Part shown: positions 16,478 to 23,525 of the stretch, one piece after another
Position numbering within the stretch: position 1 is the first letter of the stretch
How the letters are laid out: each line of letters begins with the position of its first letter
Source of the DNA: Peptoniphilus grossensis ph5
GTDB taxonomy: Bacteria > Bacillota > Clostridia > Tissierellales > Peptoniphilaceae
Reading direction: 5' to 3'
NCBI RefSeq assembly: GCF_000311825.1
Contig: NZ_HE978570.1
Location: forward strand, 58,938 to 122,937
Length of the DNA stretch: 64,000 nt
Translations under genes and position numbers: made by a program
Notes under the pieces: generated by a model
Told to the model about the DNA's origin: nothing
What the model saw: the letters and a program-made list of their open reading frames with translations, nothing else
Databases searched by the model: none

Positions 16478-17467
16478 TTATTCAACGACCTTTGCATCTT
16501 TCATTAAATTATCGTCTTCACTTAGTCCAAGTGCATCAGCAGTTTTTTTGTTTACAACCTTTCTTGTTTCAGTTGAAAAAGCTACTGGAACTTCAGAAAC
16601 TTTTTTGCCGCCAAGTATTTCACTTGCCATGCCAGCTGCCTTCTTTCCAAGATCAACATAGTCAACGCCTGCACTAATTAAGATTCCATTTTCAACAGGT
16701 CCTTCTTCTGATGCAAAGGAAGGAATTTTTGCAGCCTTTAAAGATTCTGCAATAATTGTTGATGCAGATGAAACTGTGTTATCTGTAATTGCCATGAAGA
16801 TGTCAATCTTTGGTTCAATTGTCTTTATTGCCGTTGATACATCGTTAATATTATTTACTCCAACTTCAACTACATTTAGTCCAAAGCCTGCTGCTGCTTT
16901 CTTTAATTCTTCAATTTGGAATTTTGAATTGGCTTCGTTAGTAGAAAACATTACGCCAATATTTTTTATATCTGGAAAAATTCCTATCATTTCTTCAAGT
17001 TGTGCTTCTATGGAGAAGTAATCACTAACTCCTGTAATATTTCCTTCAGGTTCTTCCAAGTTCTTTAATAGGTCTGCACTTTCAGGGTCAGTTACTGCGT
17101 TAAAGATAATTGGAATTTCCTTTTCGCCATTCTTTGCACCTTGTGCAGCTGGAGTTGCAATTGCGTAAATCAAATCAACTTTTTTATCTTGAAAAGATTT
17201 AATAATTGATGGGACAACTGTCAAATCTCCATTGGCATTTTTTGAAATAATTTCAACATCTGGGTTAGTCTTTTTTATTTCATCTTCAAAACCTTGTCTC
17301 GCTCTTTCAAGGGCAATGTGGTCGGCAATTTGAATGACACCAATTTTTTTTGCACTGCTAGTTTCCTTAGCAGTTTCTTCTTTCACATTTTCACTATTTC
17401 CACTTTTGCCACAAGCCACAAGGACAAGGGACATAATAAGTAAAACAAACAACTTTCTAAATTTCAT
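16478..17467 (-). CDS. Aromatic amino-acid binding lipoprotein (DUF534/TrpX family), copy 1
   Basis: 329 aa. The lipoprotein signal MKFRKLFVLLIMSLVLVAC has its lipobox cysteine at residue 19. The body is a type-1 periplasmic-binding fold of the PF04392 family (KKIGVIQIADHIALERARQG, then FSTNEANSKFQIEELKKAA). The ATG at 17467 follows GGAGG; the longer frame upstream runs through the leader terminator and is rejected. Expression is under the T-box at 17486-17745, whose specifier I read as UAC, so tyrosine is the predicted substrate. It is paralogous to 17844-18818. Confidence 0.92.
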   Translation of the reverse strand: MKFRKLFVLLIMSLVLVACGKSGNSENVKEETAKETSSAKKIGVIQIADHIALERARQGFEDEIKKTNPDVEIISKNANGDLTVVPSIIKSFQDKKVDLIYAIATPAAQGAKNGEKEIPIIFNAVTDPESADLLKNLEEPEGNITGVSDYFSIEAQLEEMIGIFPDIKNIGVMFSTNEANSKFQIEELKKAAAGFGLNVVEVGVNNINDVSTAIKTIEPKIDIFMAITDNTVSSASTIIAESLKAAKIPSFASEEGPVENGILISAGVDYVDLGKKAAGMASEILGGKKVSEVPVAFSTETRKVVNKKTADALGLSEDDNLMKDAKVVE

Positions 17468-17485
17468 AAAAAACCTCCATAAAAT

Positions 17486-17745
17486 AAAAAAAAAGCCTTT
17501 CATCCACATTGGGACGAAAGACTGACTTCGCGGTACCACCCGATTTTATAATCTAATAAGATTACCTCACTTTAAGGTCTAACAACCTCTAGCCTCAGTT
17601 AACGGTGGCTTCCGTACTTGCCTACTAATTTCAACAAATAAGCTTTAGAGTGTATATTAAACTTTTGTGTATTGCCTTGCACCAGACGGCAACTCTCTTA
17701 AATCATCAAAAATTCTTTTTTCTCTTTCAACGCTTTTATTAAATT
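17486..17745 (-). promoter_or_regulatory. T-box riboswitch, predicted tyrosine (UAC) specifier
   Basis: The T-box core GGTGGTACCGCG is at 17529-17540 (minus strand), followed by a terminator stem (CTTTCGTCC/GGATGAAAG plus nine T, 17486-17523). Stem I has AGAGAG, an apical GGTGCAA loop and a basal CTCTAAAGC. The 3' strand of the specifier loop reads AATA-TAC-A before CTCT; the triplet followed by A is TAC at 17652-17654. Uncharged tRNA-Tyr would stabilise the antiterminator. The element is certain; the specifier is inference. Confidence 0.93.
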
Positions 17746-17751
17746 AAAATG

Positions 17752-17780
17752 ATTATAATCTAGTAGCAAAACAAAGTCAA
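17752..17780 (-). promoter_or_regulatory. Promoter of T-box operon 1
   Basis: TTGACT, 17 bp, TATAAT on the minus strand, directly upstream of the T-box leader. Confidence 0.9.
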
Positions 17781-17843
17781 GTCTTTTTTTATTTTTCCCA
17801 AAAAATTTTTTTATTTAGTTTTATTGAATGAAATTTATTCCTT

Positions 17844-18818
17844 TTATTTTAAAATTTCAGCATCCTTTAAATTTTCGTTGTTTAAGTCAAGTCCAAGAGC
17901 CTCTGCAGTTTTTCCATTTACCTTTTTCTTTGAAGTCTTGTTGTCCTCTGCGTGAATGTTTTTAATGTCTTCGCCCTTTAAAATTTTTATGGCAAGATCA
18001 GCTGCTTGTCTTCCATGTTCGTAGTAGTCAACGCCTTCGCTCATAAGTAGTCCCTTAGAAACTTGTCCCTCTTCTGCTGAAATAGATGGCACCTTGTCCT
18101 TTAACAAGTGCTCAGCAACGATTGGACCAGCTGAGGCAACTGTATTGTCTGTTAGGGCATAGTAAGCATCGATCTTTCCAGTTAAAGTTGAAAGAGCTTG
18201 ACCAATGTCGTTAATATTATTTATTCCAACACTTTCAAGTTTAAGTCCAAGCTCGTCACAAGCCTTCTCTAAAGCTTCCACTTGTACCTTTGAATTGGCT
18301 TCATTAGTTGAGAAAATTGTTCCTATAGTTTTTATGTCAGGATAAATTTTTAAGAAGGATTCGATTTGAGCCTTGGCAGAAACTGCATCATTAACACCAG
18401 TGATGTTTGTAATTTTATCTGGCGCTTCAATTAGTCCTGCTTCCACTGGGTCAGTAACTGCTGAATAGACAATATTTTTATTAGGAAGAGCAGTCTTTGC
18501 TCCCTGTGCAGCTGGAGTAGAAATAGCATAAACTAATTTGTAGTCATCGCCTTCAAATTTTTTTGGTGCAGTAGTAGTTAAAGCTTGGTCGCCTTGCAAA
18601 TTTTCCACTTCAACTTCTGCCTCAATGCCTTCTTCCTTTAACCTATCCTCAAAACCCTTTAGGGCATTGTCAAGGGACACGTGTTCAATATATTGAATTG
18701 CTCCAATTTTTATTTTTCCATCTTCTTTTTCTGTTTTTTTGTCTCCACTACAAGCAACAAGGGATGCAGCAAGGGCACCTAATACAAGAACTTTTACCAT
18801 TTTCTTTAAATTTTTCAT
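17844..18818 (-). CDS. Aromatic amino-acid binding lipoprotein (DUF534/TrpX family), copy 2
   Basis: 324 aa lipoprotein; signal MKNLKKMVKVLVLGALAASL with lipobox VAC (Cys23). Strong similarity to the 16478-17467 product throughout: KIKIGAIQYIEHVSLDNALKGFEDRL, FSTNEANSKVQVEALEKAC, and INNINDIG versus NNINDVS. SD GGAGG. It has its own promoter and T-box (specifier read as UUC), but no permease or ATPase gene of its own. The two proteins probably share the single permease/ATPase downstream and supply different aromatic amino acids; the Phe assignment is inference. Confidence 0.92.
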   Translation of the reverse strand: MKNLKKMVKVLVLGALAASLVACSGDKKTEKEDGKIKIGAIQYIEHVSLDNALKGFEDRLKEEGIEAEVEVENLQGDQALTTTAPKKFEGDDYKLVYAISTPAAQGAKTALPNKNIVYSAVTDPVEAGLIEAPDKITNITGVNDAVSAKAQIESFLKIYPDIKTIGTIFSTNEANSKVQVEALEKACDELGLKLESVGINNINDIGQALSTLTGKIDAYYALTDNTVASAGPIVAEHLLKDKVPSISAEEGQVSKGLLMSEGVDYYEHGRQAADLAIKILKGEDIKNIHAEDNKTSKKKVNGKTAEALGLDLNNENLKDAEILK

Positions 18819-18848
18819 TTTTGTCCTCCAAAAAATTATTTAAAATAA

Positions 18849-19106
18849 TAAAAAAATCCTTCACCCCATATAGGGCGAAGGATTCGCGGTACCACCTAAG
18901 TTCGAAATATAAATATTTCCTCAATAAAGATCTAACAATCTCTAGTCCATGATAACGGTGACTGCCGTGAAGATCTACTTGTTTTCAATCTTCATGCTTT
19001 AGAGTGAATATATGATATTAACTTGTCTGTGGGCTCTCACCATCCCCACTCTCTTTGAGACTTATTAAATACCTTTTTCTCTTTCTTCGCATTTATTATT
19101 TTATTA
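18849..19106 (-). promoter_or_regulatory. T-box riboswitch, predicted phenylalanine (UUC) specifier
   Basis: The T-box core GGTGGTACCGCG is at 18885-18896, followed by a terminator (AATCCTTCGCCC/GGGGTGAAGGATT then T7). Stem I has a canonical GATGGTGAGAG apical region and basal CTCTAAAGC. Before CTCT the loop strand reads ATATA-TTC-A; the triplet TTC at 19006-19008 occupies the same place as TAC in the neighbouring leader. The element is certain; the codon assignment is inference. Confidence 0.93.
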
Positions 19107-19112
19107 GAAAGT

Positions 19113-19141
19113 ATTATAGGCACAGGAAAATTATTTGTCAA
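19113..19141 (-). promoter_or_regulatory. Promoter of T-box gene 2
   Basis: Perfect consensus TTGACA, 17 bp, TATAAT on the minus strand. Confidence 0.92.
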
Positions 19142-19173
19142 GAAAAATTTTAATTTTCTTTTTTATTTTTTAC

Positions 19174-19611
19174 TTAATTCCCTTGAACAATTTTAAAATC
19201 TATGTCGATTTCTCCGCCTTCAGTAGGACTAGCTAAAAATTTATAATCAACTTTATCTTTTTTTATTGGAGCAGATGTCTCTCCATCTTTTCCAGCTTCA
19301 ACAATTACAGGGTATTCTCCATTTATTTTAATTTCTACTGGATATTCACCCTTATTTTTTATCCAAAAATTCACTTCACTTCCATTGAACTTTTCTAAAG
19401 AGCGCTCTTGTTGGAAAGCAAAACCTTTTTGACTTCCATTGTCAACAAGGTATAGCTCATTAGATTTTTTGTCATCTTCTTTTTTTTGATTGATATTTTC
19501 TGCAGTTTCTTTTTTATTTTCTTCTTCTACACCGTTAGTCTTTTTTGCACATGCTGATAAACTTATCAAAGCTAAAGCAACAGCAATAACAGTTAAAAAT
19601 TTTTTCTTCAT
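19174..19611 (-). CDS. Small lipoprotein, paralogue of 19722-20153
   Basis: 145 aa. Signal MKKKFLTVIAVALALISLSAC with lipobox cysteine at 21, then a Lys/Glu/Asn linker (about 22-50) and a compact C-terminal domain of about 90 aa. That domain shares NGSEVNFWIKNKGEYPVEIKIN and a near-identical tail (GGEIDIDFKIVQ) with the next gene. No known family recognised; the alternating pattern suggests a small beta-sandwich. SD GGAGG. Each copy has its own untranslated leader, so they are not simply one operon. Confidence 0.75.
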   Translation of the reverse strand: MKKKFLTVIAVALALISLSACAKKTNGVEEENKKETAENINQKKEDDKKSNELYLVDNGSQKGFAFQQERSLEKFNGSEVNFWIKNKGEYPVEIKINGEYPVIVEAGKDGETSAPIKKDKVDYKFLASPTEGGEIDIDFKIVQGN

Positions 19612-19634
19612 TTTAAACCTCCAAATCTTAATTT

Positions 19635-19670
19635 ACAAAAAATGCCACAAAAAAAATACTTCGTGGCATT
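19635..19670 (-). terminator. Terminator between the paralogous secreted-protein genes
   Basis: Perfect arms AATGCCAC/GTGGCATT, a 14-base loop and a T run on the minus strand; it follows the 19722-20153 gene. Confidence 0.9.
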
Positions 19671-19721
19671 AAAAAACAGATATAGCAATTTTAAATTATA
19701 AGATTCTTGGAACTATTAAAA

Positions 19722-20153
19722 TTAATCTCTTTGAACAATTCTAAAATCTATATTTATGTCTCCACCTTGAGGACAACTAGCTGTAAACTTATAATCTTTA
19801 CTAAATCTTCCGACTGAAGTTGATGTATAGCCTTGTCCTCCTGCTTTTACAGTAACAGCATTTCCACCATTAATTTTTATAACAACAGGGTACCTGCCAT
19901 TATTTCTTATCCAAAAGTTTACTTTACTTCCATTCCCTTTCGTCAATTGACAATATTTTTCATACTCAATTCCTCTGTAAGAGCCTGTAGTAATAACCAT
20001 GCCATAAGGAATGATTTCTTTATCTTCCTTATCAGTATACTCTATGATTTGTTCTCTATATTGATTATTAACTGTATCAGAATTTTTTGCAAATGCAGGA
20101 ACTGTAAGTAAAACACAACCTAATACAATTGTTGGAACTATAGATTCCTTCAT
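19722..20153 (-). CDS. Small secreted protein, paralogue of 19174-19611
   Basis: 143 aa. The signal peptide (MKESIVPTIVLGCVLLTVPAFA-KN) fits signal peptidase I cleavage after AFA; a cysteine at 13 lies inside the hydrophobic core and is not a clear lipobox. The C-terminal 80 aa match the neighbouring lipoprotein: NGSKVNFWIRNNGRYPVVIKIN, then GGDINIDFRIVQ. So one duplicate is predicted to be membrane-anchored and the other released. Function unknown. SD AGGAGG (TCCTCC on the plus strand). Confidence 0.75.
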   Translation of the reverse strand: MKESIVPTIVLGCVLLTVPAFAKNSDTVNNQYREQIIEYTDKEDKEIIPYGMVITTGSYRGIEYEKYCQLTKGNGSKVNFWIRNNGRYPVVIKINGGNAVTVKAGGQGYTSTSVGRFSKDYKFTASCPQGGDINIDFRIVQRD

Positions 20154-20205
20154 TTTATCCTCCTAAAAATATATCTGTTTTTGAACAAATTATATAAATA
20201 ATTTA

Positions 20206-20245
20206 TTTATTACCTGTAAAAATATTGTAATTTTTTTGTAAATTT
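20206..20245. repeat. 40-bp direct repeat, copy A
   Basis: Matches 20348-20387 at most positions, sharing GTAAAAATATTGT and TTTTTGTAAATTT. Only two copies, 142 bp apart, flanking the intergenic segment between the small membrane-protein gene and the secreted-protein gene. Confidence 0.7.
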
Positions 20246-20347
20246 ACAAATCAGTTCTATACGGAATTATTATTTTGTCTTATGAAGATTTTTAACTCTT
20301 TCTTTTAACATTTGCATCTCTATTAAATAAATTTTAGTAAAAACTTT

Positions 20348-20387
20348 TTTATTAACAGTAAAAATATTGTGATGTTTTTGTAAATTT
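20348..20387. repeat. 40-bp direct repeat, copy B
   Basis: Partner of 20206-20245. Its end touches the stop codon of the gene at 20387-20569. It may reflect a local duplication that came with the small genes. Confidence 0.7.
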
Positions 20388-20569
20388 TAATTTTCTTTTT
20401 TATTTTTTATTTTTTCTATGACAAAGTAAGTTAAGAGGTACAAGGCAAAGGCTATTAGGGCAATTTTTAATTTTTCTCCCTCATAGGTCCCAAACTTGTA
20501 AATAAAAAATTTTCTCACAAGTATTAAGTAAGCAAATAAGACTAGGGCATTTTTGATGTAGTCTTTCAT
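20387..20569 (-). CDS. Small membrane protein of unknown function
   Basis: 60 aa with two hydrophobic segments (ALVLFAYLILV and IALIAFALYLLTYFVI) and a basic C-terminus ending KNKKEN. ATG at 20569 chosen because AGGAGA lies 9 bases upstream; earlier in-frame ATGs overlap or precede it. It follows another 60-residue protein of the same two-helix layout (20571-20753) after only one base, so they look like a tandem pair at the end of the hflX-yigZ-nadE operon. No family recognised. Confidence 0.6.
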   Translation of the reverse strand: MKDYIKNALVLFAYLILVRKFFIYKFGTYEGEKLKIALIAFALYLLTYFVIEKIKNKKEN

Positions 20570-20570
20570 C

Positions 20571-20753
20571 TTAACCATTTCTCCTTGAAATGACATAGAT
20601 AACAAAGCAAGTTATTAGATAAACTCCAATGACAAAAATGTATTTGTAGATCAAGTCTGAAATAATTATTTCAGAAGTAAAATATTTATACAAATCAAAA
20701 ATTGCCATTATGACCAATAAAATTGATAAATTTCTAAGTTGATGATTTCCCAT
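20571..20753 (-). CDS. Small membrane protein of unknown function
   Basis: 60 aa with two predicted membrane helices (LSILLVIMAIFDLY and YIFVIGVYLITCFVIYVI) and a short basic end SRRNG. Start ATG 20753 behind GGGTGA. It lies 12 bp after nadE, in line with the operon. Its second helix YLITCFVIYVI resembles YLLTYFVIEKI of the following gene, so the pair may be duplicates. Confidence 0.6.
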   Translation of the reverse strand: MGNHQLRNLSILLVIMAIFDLYKYFTSEIIISDLIYKYIFVIGVYLITCFVIYVISRRNG

Positions 20754-20765
20754 AATTTCACCCTT

Positions 20766-21482
20766 TTAAATTTCAAATTTTGGAGCCATGACTCTCTTGT
20801 GAGAAGAGTTTTTGTGCATCCTGTCGATTTTTTCTTTTATTTCTTTTTCTGGAACTTTTTCTCCCCTAACGTAGGAGTCGAGAACTTCATAAGTAAAGCC
20901 CATTTCATCTTCGTCAGTTTGTCCCACCCAAAGTCCTGCTGATGGTTTTTTATTTATTATAAATTCTGGAAGTCCAAGTTCCTTTGCTATTTCAAAAATA
21001 TCTGTCTTTAAAATATTTGCTATTGGCATTATGTCTGCACCAGAGTCGCCGTATTTTGTTGAGTAGCCAAGATACCATTCGCTGGCATTTGATGGACCAA
21101 GGACTAGGTAGCCAAGGTCTTGGGCATAATAATAAAGTGTTGTCATCCTAAGTCTTGGCTTGATGTTTGACCTTGCCATCTTGTTTTCTGATGTAAAGGA
21201 TGCCTTCATGAGCTCTTCAAAGGTGCTTGTCAAGTCAATTGTCTTTGTCTCTAAATTTATTGCCTTTGCAACTTTTAGGGCGTCTTCTCTATCCTTATCT
21301 ATGCTGTCACAAGGCATAATTAGACCAAGAGAATTGTCTGGAAAAACTCTTTTGGCTATGGCAGCAATAACTGCTGAATCAATTCCACCTGATAGGCCAA
21401 AAATAAATCCCTTGGCGCCAACTTTTTTTGCATAATCGCCTACCCATTTTACTAAATCTTCTGTAACTTTTTTATAATCCAT
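20766..21482 (-). CDS. nadE: NAD+ synthase
   Basis: 238 aa, the short form without a glutaminase domain, so probably ammonia-dependent. The PP-loop SGGIDSAV is at about 31-38, and the C-terminal KPSAGLWVGQTDEDEMGFTYE block is the family signature. It makes NAD+ from nicotinate adenine dinucleotide and ATP. SD GGAGA; 15 bp downstream of yigZ. Confidence 0.95.
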   Translation of the reverse strand: MDYKKVTEDLVKWVGDYAKKVGAKGFIFGLSGGIDSAVIAAIAKRVFPDNSLGLIMPCDSIDKDREDALKVAKAINLETKTIDLTSTFEELMKASFTSENKMARSNIKPRLRMTTLYYYAQDLGYLVLGPSNASEWYLGYSTKYGDSGADIMPIANILKTDIFEIAKELGLPEFIINKKPSAGLWVGQTDEDEMGFTYEVLDSYVRGEKVPEKEIKEKIDRMHKNSSHKRVMAPKFEI

Positions 21483-21497
21483 AATGTCTCCTAATTT

Positions 21498-22130
21498 TTA
21501 ATAAATAATTTTTCCCTCAATAGTTGGAAGTTCAATTTCTTCTAAGTCTTCACTTATAAAATTTGCAGAGGTCAAGTCTCTAATTTTGTCTAAAATGCTT
21601 TTGTCATCTGCAATATCAATTGTGGCCTCAACCTTATCTGTGTAATTTTCTTCAATGATTTTAAAATTTTCATTGGCAAGTAAATTAATTATAGCGCCAT
21701 GAAAGGTGTAATCATAAATTATTTTTGTCCTTGTGAAATTTTTCCTCACAACTCTTTTGCCTTCATCAAGGGCCTTTACAACTGCATCAGTATAAGCGCG
21801 GACAAGTCCACCTGCTCCAAGCTTTGTGCCGCCAAAGTAACGAGTGACAATGACAAGGACATTTCTCATGTCTTCTTTTTTTAGGACTTCAAGCATGGGC
21901 ACACCAGCCGTGCCAGAAGGCTCTCCATCATCAGAATACCTCTGAGTAAGTCCATCCTCGCCAATAATGTAAGCATGGCAGTTGTGAGTAGCAGACCTTT
22001 CAATTTCCTTTACATCTTTTAAAATTTCAAGAGCTTCTTCTTCACTTTTTACGAAAAAAGCTCTTCCAATGAAAATAGATTTTTTTATTTCAATTTCAGC
22101 TTTTCCATTTTTTAAAATAGAATTATACAT
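21498..22130 (-). CDS. YigZ/IMPACT family protein
   Basis: 210 aa. The UPF0029 core is clear: ATHNCHAYIIG, DDGEPSGTAGVPML, VTRYFGGTKLGAGGLVRAY. A C-terminal DUF1949-type domain follows. IMPACT/YigZ proteins are linked to translation control or ribosome stress; the bacterial role is not firmly known. The start overlaps the end of hflX by 8 bp. Confidence 0.93.
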   Translation of the reverse strand: MYNSILKNGKAEIEIKKSIFIGRAFFVKSEEEALEILKDVKEIERSATHNCHAYIIGEDGLTQRYSDDGEPSGTAGVPMLEVLKKEDMRNVLVIVTRYFGGTKLGAGGLVRAYTDAVVKALDEGKRVVRKNFTRTKIIYDYTFHGAIINLLANENFKIIEENYTDKVEATIDIADDKSILDKIRDLTSANFISEDLEEIELPTIEGKIIY

Positions 22131-23412
22131 TTACAACATAATCCTTTACTTTTTCGTATTCCCTTTCCTCTAGCTTTAATTCCAAATAAATTCCGTCATC
22201 TTCATAAAGAGGCTTTGCATCAAATTTTTCCACTAACTTGTAGAGTAAATCTGTGTCGCTGTAGGCAAATTTTAATTTCACATCAAAATATTTTTCCTTG
22301 AGATTGTCTTCGATGATCTTTAAAAGCCCATCCATGTTCTCGTCATTTTTGGCAGAAATATAAATCTTTTTCTCTGGCAAAACTTTTAGGGGAAGATTTA
22401 TGTCCTCTGTATTTACCTTGTCAACCTTGTTAAAAACTGTGATTATATTTTTATCTAAGACATCAATGGCCTTTAAGATAGACATAGTAGTCTTGTACTG
22501 AATTTCTAAGTCCTCACTTGATGCGTCGATGACATGGAGAATTAGATCTGAATACTTGATTTCTTCAAGAGTCGACTTAAAAGCCTCAACGATTTTTGTG
22601 GGAAGCTTGGAAACAAAACCAACAGTGTCAGAAATTATAAACTCACGACCAGAAAGGAGCCTTGCCTTTCTTGAAGATGGGTCAAGAGTTTCAAAGAGCA
22701 TATTTCTCACAGAGACCTCTCCTGAGTCTTCATCCTTTAATCTATTTAAGATTGTGGACTTGCCTGCGTTGGTGTAGCCAACAAGGGAGACAATGGGAAT
22801 ATTGGAATCAAGTCTTCTAGTCCTTGTGGTGTCTCTAGTCTTCTTTGCCTTGTCAAGCTTTTCCTTAATCTTGTCGATTTCTCTCTTTAACCTTCTCCTG
22901 TCAGTTTCAATAATTTGTTCACCAGGTCCTCTGGTACCAATTCCACCGCCAGTCCTTGACCATCCGTCGATGCCAAGAAGTCTAGGCAGTTGATATTCTA
23001 GCATGGCAAGCTCAACTTGAAGCTTAGCCTCATAAGTTGTGGCACGAAGTCCAAAAATATCTAGGATTAAATTTGTCCTGTCAATTACTTTTTTCTTTAT
23101 TCTCTTCTCCAAGTTCCTAACTTGTATGCCAGAAAGCTCGTCATTAAAGACAACGGCATCAACTTCTAAGAGCTCAACCATTTCCTTTATCTCGTCAACC
23201 TTACCTGACCCAATTAAATATTTTGGATTGAACTTTAAAATATTTTGCGTAACTTCACCAACAACCTCTGCCCCATCTGCAAAGACAAGGTCACTAAGCT
23301 CCTTCATAGAAGTCTCAAGGCTGTGAGGGTAGGCGCCAATATTTGTGCCGACAATAATAACTCTCTCTAATTTTTTATTTGAATTTAAATTCTCTAAATA
23401 AACATTATCCAT
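22123..23412 (-). CDS. hflX: GTPase HflX
   Basis: 429 aa. N-terminal HflX domain (RVIIVGTNIG, then AVVFNDELSGIQVRNLE), a central coiled region with RTGGGIGTRGPGE, and a G domain with GYTNAGKST (G1), DTVGF (G3) and NKVD (G4). HflX binds 50S subunits and splits stalled or heat-damaged ribosomes. No Shine-Dalgarno precedes the ATG and the -10 lies only 6 bases upstream, so the mRNA may be leaderless. Confidence 0.95.
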   Translation of the reverse strand: MDNVYLENLNSNKKLERVIIVGTNIGAYPHSLETSMKELSDLVFADGAEVVGEVTQNILKFNPKYLIGSGKVDEIKEMVELLEVDAVVFNDELSGIQVRNLEKRIKKKVIDRTNLILDIFGLRATTYEAKLQVELAMLEYQLPRLLGIDGWSRTGGGIGTRGPGEQIIETDRRRLKREIDKIKEKLDKAKKTRDTTRTRRLDSNIPIVSLVGYTNAGKSTILNRLKDEDSGEVSVRNMLFETLDPSSRKARLLSGREFIISDTVGFVSKLPTKIVEAFKSTLEEIKYSDLILHVIDASSEDLEIQYKTTMSILKAIDVLDKNIITVFNKVDKVNTEDINLPLKVLPEKKIYISAKNDENMDGLLKIIEDNLKEKYFDVKLKFAYSDTDLLYKLVEKFDAKPLYEDDGIYLELKLEEREYEKVKDYVVNV

Positions 23413-23418
23413 GACTAC

Positions 23419-23424
23419 ATTATA
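23419..23424 (-). promoter_or_regulatory. -10 element of hflX, only 6 bases from the ATG
   Basis: TATAAT on the minus strand at 23419-23424. Transcription would start at about the first codon. The -35 region is T-rich and weak. Confidence 0.5.
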
Positions 23425-23441
23425 CTACATAATGCTGTCAT

Positions 23442-23472
23442 AAAAAAATAAGCTAATACTATTTAGCTTATT
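23442..23472 (-). terminator. Hairpin with T tract between divergent hflX and pbp promoters
   Basis: Perfect 10-bp arms AATAAGCTAA/TTAGCTTATT, a 6-base loop and a T run on the minus strand only. No minus-strand gene lies directly upstream, so it may block antisense transcription entering from the pbp side. Confidence 0.6.
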
Positions 23473-23499
23473 AACATAATAGTAATCATCTTCTTAAAA

Positions 23500-23508
23500 T
23501 GTTATAAT
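23500..23508 (+). promoter_or_regulatory. Extended -10 promoter of the class A PBP gene
   Basis: TGTTATAAT, 17 bp before the ATG at 23526; the untranslated leader would be very short but still includes AAGGAG. Confidence 0.5.
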
Positions 23509-23525
23509 TGAAAAAAGGAGTAACT

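Noticed and set aside
17468..17539. Extended start of binding protein copy 1 at 17539
   Set aside because: It runs through the T-box terminator; the ATG at 17467 follows GGAGG and begins the lipoprotein signal.
17486..19106. Tryptophan specifiers for the T-boxes, expected from the TrpXYZ family
   Set aside because: The only TGG triplets in stem I fall in the apical GGTG loop or its arm, not in the specifier loop.
20206..20387. Two direct repeats as a CRISPR remnant
   Set aside because: Only two copies, A/T-rich, 102 bp between them, and no cas genes in the window.
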